Notes under the pieces: generated by a model
The model's input: the letters and a program-made list of their open reading frames with translations, nothing else
Database searches by the model: none
Told to the model about the DNA's origin: nothing
Assembly (NCBI GenBank): GCA_009840715.1
Contig: VXNE01000048.1
Location: 1 to 7,794 of the forward strand
DNA length: 7,794 nt
Source: Gammaproteobacteria bacterium
Lineage (GTDB): Bacteria > Pseudomonadota > Gammaproteobacteria > Pseudomonadales > Azotimanducaceae
Direction: 5' to 3'
Made by a program: the position numbers and the translations under genes
Shown: positions 1 to 5,268 of the stretch, in pieces
How positions within the stretch are numbered: the stretch's first letter is position 1
How the letters are laid out: every line of letters begins with the position of its first letter

Positions 1-188
1 GAGTCGAACTGCTCGCCGCTGATGGCCGTGATCGACATGCCGATGTCGGTGAGGGCCTCCTCCCGTTTCTGCGCCGTTACTATGATCTCCTCGATCTCTT
101 GCGCGACCGCGTAAGAAGGCGCCAGGCACGTCATTCCGATTGCGTACAGGAGGCATTGTTTGCCAATGTGCCTATTCCCTTCGAACAT
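1..188 (-). CDS. TonB-dependent outer-membrane receptor, N-terminal fragment
   Basis: The reverse strand from the ATG at 188 reads 62 codons and leaves the window, so only the N-terminus is present. Residues about 8-29 form a signal peptide with a plausible signal peptidase I site after the AVA at 27-29. It is followed by the TonB box region EEIIVTAQKREE (33-44) and the start of the plug domain (MSITAISGEQ at 51-60). This combination is characteristic of TonB-dependent receptors, which use the TonB-ExbBD complex to import ligands such as siderophores, cobalamin or hydrophobic and sugar-derived compounds across the outer membrane. The beta-barrel and hence the ligand class lie outside the window. 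A purine-rich AAGGGGAAG precedes the ATG and a promoter sits about 40-65 bases upstream. The gene is transcribed away from the Fic gene. Family assignment is firm; the substrate is unknown. Confidence 0.9.
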   Translation of the reverse strand, partial: MFEGNRHIGKQCLLYAIGMTCLAPSYAVAQEIEEIIVTAQKREEALTDIGMSITAISGEQFD

Positions 189-224
189 CTCTTCCCCTTC
201 TCGTCGTAACGGACAAGCTATCCG

Positions 225-253
225 ACTATATCTCGTCGGCGCGGGAATGACAC
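225..253 (-). promoter_or_regulatory. Sigma70-type promoter of the TonB-dependent receptor gene
   Basis: On the minus strand there is a -35-like GTGTCA (248-253, 4 of 6 matches to TTGACA), exactly 17 bases of spacer, and a -10 TATAGT (225-230, 5 of 6 matches to TATAAT). Transcription would start near 217-219, giving a leader of about 30 bases before the ATG at 188. The fit in hexamers, spacing and distance makes it the best promoter in the window, but no transcript evidence is available. Confidence 0.6.
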
Positions 254-264
254 AGGCCCAGGCA

Positions 265-272
265 GGGGGGGG
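265..272. repeat. Homopolymeric G8 tract upstream of the receptor promoter
   Basis: Eight consecutive G residues on the plus strand (C8 in the orientation of the receptor gene) lie 12 bases upstream of the receptor's -35 element, roughly at -47 to -54 from its presumed start point. Tracts of this kind are prone to slipped-strand length change and can tune expression when near a promoter. Here that role is only a possibility, since one sequence shows no length variation. Confidence 0.7.
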
Positions 273-318
273 TCTGGTGAGCGGCGGCTGAATACGATCA
301 CGCCGGTTGCGCGGCCCC

Positions 319-334
319 GTGTGCCGAAGCACAC
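319..334. repeat. Perfect palindrome GTGTGC-CGAA-GCACAC in divergent intergenic region
   Basis: Two perfect 6-base arms (GTGTGC and GCACAC) flank a CGAA centre, between the divergent promoters of the receptor and the Fic gene. It lacks a following T-run and ends no gene, so a terminator is unlikely. A dyad like this could be an operator, for example for autoregulation by the winged-helix domain of the adjacent Fic protein, since AbiEi-type antitoxins bind inverted repeats in their own promoters. It sits upstream of the presumed Fic -35, which is not the usual place for a simple repressor site. The role is inferred; the symmetry is seen. Confidence 0.35.
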
Positions 335-358
335 ACTCTCGCACTCGTTATTCGCATA

Positions 359-385
359 TTGTTCTCGTTTTCGGGGTGCTAAACT
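359..385 (+). promoter_or_regulatory. Candidate extended -10 promoter for the Fic gene
   Basis: An extended -10 element TGCTAAACT (377-385: TG, one base, then TAAACT) follows a -35-like TTGTTC (359-364) after a short 15-base spacer. Extended -10 promoters tolerate weak or poorly spaced -35 boxes. Transcription would start near 391-393, about 30 bases before the ATG at 423. This supports that ATG over the in-frame GTG at 321, which would lie upstream of the promoter. Confidence 0.4.
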
Positions 386-422
386 TGCAATAGTCCTACA
401 AACGGCCTCCGGCAGCGTCGCT

Positions 423-1958
423 ATGTCCACGGAAATCCGCCCCGCAGGACTTCCCGCAACTGGGGAGGTTCTCGTTTCGCACGCTGGCATCAGCCGCAAT
501 GTCTCGCGGCTGGTGGCATCCGGCCGGCTGCGCAAGCTCGCCTCGAGGCTGTACACATCGGACCTGCACGACGATCCGGTCGAGATCGTGCGCCGCAATC
601 GGTGGGACATCGTGGCCGGCTATTTCCCCGGCGCACTGGTCGCCGACCGCACGGCGCTGGAGTTCGAGCCTGCCGACGACGGTTCCGTCTGCCTAGTGAC
701 CCGGGCGGGGTCCGACATCGACCTGCCGGGCTTGCGGCTGCGCCCGCGGAGGGGTGCCGGGCCGACCGCTGAAGACCGCCCCTTCATGGCCGGTCTCTTT
801 CTCAGTTCGCCGGCGCGCGCGTTCCTGGACAACCTGCGCCCCTCACGGGCCCGCCGCGGGCGCTGTCGGCGCACGCTACCCAGAGAGCGGCTGGAAGCGG
901 AGCTCGAACGCCTCATCGCTACCGCCGGCATCGAGGCGGCCAACCGGCTGCGCGATGACGCCCGCCGTATCGCGCCCCGCATTCAGAGGGACGCCGAAGC
1001 GGAACTGCTCGTGAGCATCATCGGTGCGATGGCAGGTACCCGTGACGCGCCGCTGGCGAGCCGCGTGGCCCGTGCCCGGTCTCGGGGCCTGCCCTACGAT
1101 CCGCAACGCGTCGCGCTGTTCGAGGGTCTTCAGGCGGCGTTGCTCGGCATGGAGCTTCCGGCGCGCGCGACGGCACCGCGCGACGGCACCGGCCACGCGA
1201 CACTCGCCTTCTACGAGGCGTACTTCTCGAACTTCATCGAGGGCACGGAGTTCGAGGTCGAAGAGGCCGCCAGGATCGTGTTCGACGGCCGCATCCCGGC
1301 CGAGCGACCGGAGGACGCCCACGACATCCTGGGCGTCTGGAAGGTGGTATCGGACGTAGCGGGCATGCGTGATGTCCCCGACACCGCCGGCGCGTTTGTC
1401 GATCTGCTGCGAGCACGGCACGCGGGCGTCCTCGCCGGACGCCCGACGCGGGAGCCCGGGCGTTTCAAGACGGCCCCCAACCGCCTCGGGGGTACGGCCT
1501 TCGTCGCCCCCGACGCCGTAGTCGGGACGCTGCAGCGCGGCTTCGACCTGTATCTCGCATTGGACACTCCCTTCAGGCGGGCGGCGTTCGTCCACTTTCT
1601 GGTGACGGAGGTACACCCGTTCGCGGACGGCAATGGGCGCGTGGCCCGGATCATGCTGAACGCCGAACTGATCGCCGCCAACGAGGAGCGTGTCGTAATC
1701 CCCACCGTGTATCGAGCCGACTACGTGGCGGCGCAGCGGGTCTTGAGCGTGCACGGGCAGGCGACGCCGGTCGTGCGAATGTTGGACTTCGCGCAGCGCT
1801 GGACCGCTGCCGTGGACTGGACCAACGTTGCGGGGACCGCGAACCTGCTACAGCGCACGAACGCCTTCTTGACGGAACAGCAGGCCGACGTTGCAGGCGT
1901 TCGACTTGTGTTACCGGTCGCGGACAATCCGGCTGCTCCAGATTCTCCGGGTTCTTGA
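423..1958 (+). CDS. Fic-domain protein with AbiEi-like winged-helix N-terminus
   Basis: This 511-residue protein carries the complete Fic active-site motif HPFADGNGRVAR (398-409), with catalytic His398, the anion-binding loop and Arg406/Arg409. Fic enzymes usually transfer AMP from ATP to a hydroxyl side chain of a target protein. Ahead of it, SNFIEG (269-274) matches the inhibitory (S/T)xxxE(G/N) helix, with Glu273 as the residue expected to block productive ATP binding, so this is a self-inhibited class II Fic protein. Residues about 10-80 (VLVSHAGISRNVSRL, then GRLRKLASRLY) resemble the winged-helix domain of AbiEi antitoxins. An Arg-rich helical linker (about 140-200) joins the two parts. 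I chose the ATG at 423 because a candidate promoter lies just upstream and the in-frame GTG at 321 adds 34 residues without family character. No strong ribosome-binding site is visible. There is no separate partner antitoxin gene. The Fic assignment is firm; target and role (toxin, defence, regulation) are unknown. Confidence 0.88.
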   Translation: MSTEIRPAGLPATGEVLVSHAGISRNVSRLVASGRLRKLASRLYTSDLHDDPVEIVRRNRWDIVAGYFPGALVADRTALEFEPADDGSVCLVTRAGSDIDLPGLRLRPRRGAGPTAEDRPFMAGLFLSSPARAFLDNLRPSRARRGRCRRTLPRERLEAELERLIATAGIEAANRLRDDARRIAPRIQRDAEAELLVSIIGAMAGTRDAPLASRVARARSRGLPYDPQRVALFEGLQAALLGMELPARATAPRDGTGHATLAFYEAYFSNFIEGTEFEVEEAARIVFDGRIPAERPEDAHDILGVWKVVSDVAGMRDVPDTAGAFVDLLRARHAGVLAGRPTREPGRFKTAPNRLGGTAFVAPDAVVGTLQRGFDLYLALDTPFRRAAFVHFLVTEVHPFADGNGRVARIMLNAELIAANEERVVIPTVYRADYVAAQRVLSVHGQATPVVRMLDFAQRWTAAVDWTNVAGTANLLQRTNAFLTEQQADVAGVRLVLPVADNPAAPDSPGS

Positions 1959-2004
1959 GCGATGACGCGGAAATCTGTGATTGAATCGACAGGATCCCCC
2001 TTGA

Positions 2005-2490
2005 GTGAACCGAATGGCCAGATTCAACCTGAGCGTCAACGGCAGTGACCGGGAAGTGGATGTCCGACCGGACATGCCGCTTCTGTGGGTCCTGCGCGAC
2101 AAGCTGAAACTCACCGGAACGAAGTACGGTTGCGGCATCGCGCAGTGCGGCGCCTGCACGGTACAGGTGGACGGCGTGCCCGTGCGCTCCTGCGTGTTGC
2201 CGGTGCAGGCGGTCGCCGGTGCGGTGACGACCATCGAAGGGCTCGCGGCGGAGGGCGATCTGCATCCCCTGCAGGCGGCCTGGATCGAACATGACGTGCC
2301 GCAGTGCGGGTACTGCCAGTCGGGGCAGATCATGAGCGCCGCCGCCCTGCTCGAAAACAACGCGGAGCCAAGCGATGCGGACATCGACGAGGCGCTCGCT
2401 GGCAACTATTGCCGCTGTGGGACCTACGTTCGCATTCGCAAGGCGGTGCACAGCGCCGCCAGGGCCCACAACGCTGGCGGGGGAGCTTGA
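2005..2490 (+). CDS. iorA: (2Fe-2S) subunit of IorAB-type molybdenum hydroxylase
   Basis: This 161-residue small subunit passes electrons from the molybdenum site to an external acceptor. All eight cluster ligands are visible: the plant-ferredoxin-type set C43, C48, C51 and C63 (GCGIAQCGAC and a later RSC), and the helical-domain set C101, C104, C136 and C138 (CGYC and CRC). Length and motif order match IorA of isoquinoline 1-oxidoreductase and related aldehyde or nicotinate dehydrogenase small subunits. I use the GTG at 2005 because AGGA at 1991-1994 is correctly spaced for it; the in-frame ATG at 2014 would remove three residues without loss of any motif. The large-subunit gene follows after 2 bases, so they form one operon. 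There is no signal peptide, so export, if it occurs, would be with the partner's Tat signal. The iorA symbol denotes the family; the substrate is not shown. Confidence 0.92.
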   Translation: MNRMARFNLSVNGSDREVDVRPDMPLLWVLRDKLKLTGTKYGCGIAQCGACTVQVDGVPVRSCVLPVQAVAGAVTTIEGLAAEGDLHPLQAAWIEHDVPQCGYCQSGQIMSAAALLENNAEPSDADIDEALAGNYCRCGTYVRIRKAVHSAARAHNAGGGA

Positions 2491-2492
2491 AC

Positions 2493-4757
2493 ATGGCTAG
2501 CTCATCCGGGCTCATGGCTGTCTCAACCGGACTCACCCGACGCGACCTGCTGAAGGTCTCGGCGGTCGCGGGGGGTGGGGTGCTGCTGCAAGTGACGCTG
2601 CCGATGGCCACGGCGGCGACACCGGACGACGCGCTGGTCAGCTCGAAGGAACTCAACGTCTACGTGCGGATCGATCGGGACGGCCAGATCACGATCTACT
2701 CGAGCATCCCCGAGATGGGGCAGGGCATCAGGACCACCCTGCCGATGATCATCGCGGAGGAGATGGGGGCGCGTTGGGAGGACGTGAGAGTCCTGGACGC
2801 GCCCCTTGACGAGGACAGGTTCGGACTCCAGATCGCCGGGGGCTCCAACTCCGTGCCCCGGAACGTCGGCACGATGCGGCGTATGGGCGCATCGGCGCGC
2901 GAGATGCTCATCGGCGCCGCCGCCCTGATGATGGAGGTGGAGCGGAAGGACCTGGAAGCTCGGGACAGCGAGGTGGTGCACCCCTCGGGCGAGCGTCGCT
3001 CCTTCGGTCAGCTCGCGAGCCTGGCGGCGGAGCAGCCCGTGCCCGACCCCGACACACTGACCTACCGGGACCCGAGCGAGTACCGGATCATCGGGACGTC
3101 GGTGAGCGGCGTGGACAACTTCGTCATTGCCACGGGCTTGTCCGAGTTCGGCATAGACGTCGACGTGCCAGGCATGAAATACGCCACCTATGTACGTTGT
3201 CCGCGTATCGGGGGCTCCGCCGTCCGTTTCAACGAAAGCGAAATCAAGGGCCTGCCCGGCGTGACGGATGCCTTCATCCTGGAGCCCAACGAAGCGGCGG
3301 GGAAGTCCGAGGTGTGGTTCCTGGACGGTGTGGCCGCCTTGCGCGGCGGCGTTGCGATCGTCGGCGACGACACCTGGTCGGTGTTCGATGCCCGCCGCCG
3401 GCTCGAGGTCGAGTGGGACGAGTCATCGGCATCGAGCGACGACTGGTCCGCGATGGTCGCCTGGGCCGAGCGCACCGCCCGGGAAGGGGGCGGCGAGGTG
3501 ATTGCCGACAACGATGGCGTCGATGCGGCGTTTGCCGACGAGGCCAACCGGACGACCGAGGCCTTCTACCAGTTTCCTTTCGTGGCCCATGTGTGCATGG
3601 AGCCGATGAACTGCACCGCCGACTACCGCAGGGGCGGCAACGGCGAGCCGGACACCCTCGAGGTCTGGCTCGGCACCCAGTGGCCCCGGGAAGTGCCCCT
3701 GATCGCGGGCAACCTCTTCGGCATGAAGCCCGAACAGGTGCGGGTGCACACGCTGCGCATGGGCGGTGGCTTCGGACGACGGGGAGTCCACGACTTCGCG
3801 ACGGAAGCCATGGCCATCTCGCACCGAGCGGGCGTTCCGGTGAAGCTGACCTGGACGCGTACGGACGACATTCACAACGACCACTTCCGCGCCGGTGGAT
3901 TCGAGCAAATGAAGGGAGCCGTGGGCGCGGACGGCAGGCTCTCGGCCTGGGAGCAGCACTACATCGGGATCGGCAAGAACGGTCGGCCCGTCATGGGATC
4001 CGGGCTGCGGGGCAACGAGTTACCGGCCGTGGCGTTCCCGACTGCCCGCATCAAGCTCAGCATGCAGGAGATCGGGACACCCTGCGGCGCCTGGCGGGCG
4101 CCCGGGTCGAACACCAACGCCTTTGTGGAGCAGTGCTTCATTCATGAACTGGCAGTGCTGGCGGGCCGGGACCACCTCGAGTTCCTGCTCGAACTCATGG
4201 GCGAGCCGCGCTGGATCAAGGAAGGCGACGTCAACGCGCTGAATACCGGCCGCGCCATGGACGTGATCAGGCTCGCGGCGGAAAAGGCGGCGTGGGGCAG
4301 GCCCATGCCGAGCGGCAGCGGCCTCGGCTTGTCCTTCTACTTCGCCCACGCCGCGCACGTGGCGGAGGTCGCCGAGGTGCGTGTCACCGCCGACAGGAAG
4401 GTCAGCGTCGAAAAGGTATGGGTGGCGGTCGATGTGGGTCCCATCATCAACATGAGCGGGGCGTTGAGCCAGGTGGAGGGTGCGGTCGTGGACGGCCTGA
4501 GCACCATGGCCCTGCAGCAGATCACCATGCAGGGGGGTGTCATCGAGCAGGACAACTTCGATGAATATCGGGTGATGCGCATCGGCCCGACGCCCGAGAT
4601 TGAGGTGCACTTCATCGAGAGCGACAACCCGTCGACTGGGTTGGGGGAACCGGCGCTCCCGCCGCTTGCGCCGGCCGTCGCCAATGCCATCTTCGCGGCG
4701 ACGGGTGAACGTGTGCGGTCGATGCCCTTGAGCGAAGCGGGTTATACGCTGGCGTAG
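2493..4757 (+). CDS. iorB: Molybdopterin-binding subunit of IorAB-type molybdenum hydroxylase
   Basis: This 754-residue subunit belongs to the xanthine oxidase/aldehyde oxidoreductase family, which hydroxylates N-heterocycles or oxidises aldehydes using water as the oxygen source. It starts with a Tat signal: TRRDLLK (15-21), a hydrophobic stretch (about 22-37) and an ATA cleavage site near 39-41, so the complex probably works in the periplasm. Recognisable cofactor-binding segments are MGQG (75-78), GGGFGRR (424-430) and GAWRAPG (532-538). Near the C-terminus GLGEP (716-720) supplies the catalytic glutamate Glu719, followed by the family-typical APAVANAIFAATG. The ATG at 2493 has a strong GGGGGAG seven bases upstream; the reading frame stays open to 2304 but there overlaps the small subunit. 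The family usually pairs with a cytochrome c acceptor gene, which is absent here. The TAG stop lies in a palindromic repeat. Substrate not predictable; the iorB symbol denotes the family. Confidence 0.92.
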   Translation: MASSSGLMAVSTGLTRRDLLKVSAVAGGGVLLQVTLPMATAATPDDALVSSKELNVYVRIDRDGQITIYSSIPEMGQGIRTTLPMIIAEEMGARWEDVRVLDAPLDEDRFGLQIAGGSNSVPRNVGTMRRMGASAREMLIGAAALMMEVERKDLEARDSEVVHPSGERRSFGQLASLAAEQPVPDPDTLTYRDPSEYRIIGTSVSGVDNFVIATGLSEFGIDVDVPGMKYATYVRCPRIGGSAVRFNESEIKGLPGVTDAFILEPNEAAGKSEVWFLDGVAALRGGVAIVGDDTWSVFDARRRLEVEWDESSASSDDWSAMVAWAERTAREGGGEVIADNDGVDAAFADEANRTTEAFYQFPFVAHVCMEPMNCTADYRRGGNGEPDTLEVWLGTQWPREVPLIAGNLFGMKPEQVRVHTLRMGGGFGRRGVHDFATEAMAISHRAGVPVKLTWTRTDDIHNDHFRAGGFEQMKGAVGADGRLSAWEQHYIGIGKNGRPVMGSGLRGNELPAVAFPTARIKLSMQEIGTPCGAWRAPGSNTNAFVEQCFIHELAVLAGRDHLEFLLELMGEPRWIKEGDVNALNTGRAMDVIRLAAEKAAWGRPMPSGSGLGLSFYFAHAAHVAEVAEVRVTADRKVSVEKVWVAVDVGPIINMSGALSQVEGAVVDGLSTMALQQITMQGGVIEQDNFDEYRVMRIGPTPEIEVHFIESDNPSTGLGEPALPPLAPAVANAIFAATGERVRSMPLSEAGYTLA

Positions 4758-4779
4758 GGGCGACCCTCGTGGTCGCCCG
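4754..4779 (+). repeat. Palindromic repeat unit 1 (GTAGGGG family)
   Basis: The unit starts GTAG, then has arms GGGCGACC (4758-4765) and GGTCGCCC (4771-4778) around the loop CTCGT, a perfect 8-bp stem, and ends in G. Its TAG (4755-4757) is the stop codon of the molybdenum hydroxylase large subunit. It shares flank, loop and length with two further units downstream. Confidence 0.85.
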
Positions 4780-4884
4780 TGCCGCCATCATGCACGCCAT
4801 TCGCGGGCGGCGTAGGGGACGCCCTTGTGGCGTCCCGTATCGAAATCGTCCAAGGACCACCGCGGGAGGGGACAAGCCCCTCCC
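4758..4884. terminator. Cluster of stem-loops between convergent genes, likely bidirectional transcription end
   Basis: The only space between the convergent 3' ends of the molybdenum hydroxylase large subunit and the 126-residue protein is filled by three perfect GC-rich 8-bp hairpins. A weaker inverted repeat (GCCGCC at 4781-4786 with GGCGGC at 4806-4811) lies between the first two. Transcripts from both sides would fold immediately after their stop codons. There is no clear U-run on either strand, so these are not classical intrinsic terminators. They may instead pause polymerase or protect 3' ends, as REP/BIME elements do. Function inferred from position and folding only. Confidence 0.4.
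4812..4837 (+). repeat. Palindromic repeat unit 2 (GTAGGGG family)
   Basis: GTAG is followed by arms GGGACGCC (4816-4823) and GGCGTCCC (4829-4836) around the loop CTTGT, and a final G. The stem is perfect although its inner five pairs differ from unit 1. It lies 32 bases after unit 1 in the same orientation, with the shared preceding C (CGTAGGGG). Confidence 0.85.
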
Positions 4885-4888
4885 CTAC
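4863..4888 (-). repeat. Palindromic repeat unit 3, inverted (GTAGGGG family)
   Basis: Read on the minus strand this unit is GTAG, arms GGGAGGGG and CCCCTCCC around CTTGT, then G: the same 26-base plan as units 1 and 2 but in opposite orientation and with a third inner stem sequence. Its TAG (4887-4885) is the stop codon of the 126-residue protein gene. With unit 1 it gives the segment inverted ends CGTAGGGG and CCCCTACG. Confidence 0.85.
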
Positions 4889-5265
4889 GGTTTCACGCGA
4901 AAGATCTCCCCCGTGGTCCTCAGCGCCTCGACCGTCCAGGGCTCTCCCACCCCTTCGATCAGCCACTCCATGATGGCCCACAGGTCCCGGTCGGTCTGGT
5001 CCGTATCCATCGGTTCGAGCCCCGGGACCAGCGCCGCGATCTCGACCGCGGCCGGGAACGGGTGGCCGGAACGGCCGATGAAGACCAGTTCGTAGACCCG
5101 GCCGTCGACGTCGAGTAGCCCGGGCGCCTCCAGGGGCGCGTCTTCGAGTTCGAAGGTGTCCGACAGGAAGGCGGCGAACTCCGGGTAGTGGCTGACGTTC
5201 GGGTCGGTCAGCACCGGTACGCTGCGCGTGCCCGAGGGCCGTTGCGTGATGTGGCGTACGCTCAT
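4885..5265 (-). CDS. Uncharacterised 126-residue protein, last gene of hydrolase operon
   Basis: I do not recognise this protein. It has no signal peptide, no membrane segment and no cysteine. The middle part (ELVFIGRSGHPFPAAVEI, residues about 59-76) looks like a compact alpha/beta fold, followed by an acidic stretch and a Trp-containing segment (DLWAIMEWLIEGVGEPW, about 93-109). It is very likely a real gene: GAGGAGGG stands seven bases before its ATG, and the start lies only 3 bases after the stop of the upstream dehalogenase-like gene, so it is the fourth member of that operon. Its stop codon is contributed by palindromic repeat unit 3. The context suggests a small cytoplasmic partner or accessory protein of the hydrolases, but nothing in the sequence shows a catalytic motif. 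Confidence 0.75.
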   Translation of the reverse strand: MSVRHITQRPSGTRSVPVLTDPNVSHYPEFAAFLSDTFELEDAPLEAPGLLDVDGRVYELVFIGRSGHPFPAAVEIAALVPGLEPMDTDQTDRDLWAIMEWLIEGVGEPWTVEALRTTGEIFRVKP

Positions 5266-5268
5266 CGG

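Noticed and set aside
321..422. Upstream in-frame GTG start for the Fic protein
   Set aside because: It lies upstream of the candidate promoter, overlaps the palindrome and has no ribosome-binding site; the extra 34 residues look unlike a domain. The possibility is not fully excluded because the ATG at 423 also lacks a strong site.
876..1754. Minus-strand open frame of 292 codons opposite the Fic gene
   Set aside because: The plus strand encodes a complete Fic motif here; the antisense product has no domain and no ribosome-binding site.
1959..2004. Separate promoter for the molybdenum hydroxylase genes
   Set aside because: TTGAGC at 1955 has no acceptable -10 at normal spacing within this 46-base gap; the genes may be read from the Fic promoter or from an unrecognised one.
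2304..2492. Extended N-terminus of the molybdopterin subunit
   Set aside because: The frame is open but overlaps the iron-sulfur subunit. The ATG at 2493 has a well-spaced GGGGGAG and places a Tat signal at the N-terminus.
4754..4888. CRISPR array
   Set aside because: Only three units, one of them inverted, with variable stem sequence and unequal spacers (32 and 25 bases). Palindromic repeats of the REP type fit better.
4754..4888. Miniature inverted-repeat transposable element (MITE)
   Set aside because: The segment does have 8-base inverted ends, but these are parts of the repeat units themselves and I see no target-site duplication beside them; kept only as part of the repeat-cluster interpretation.
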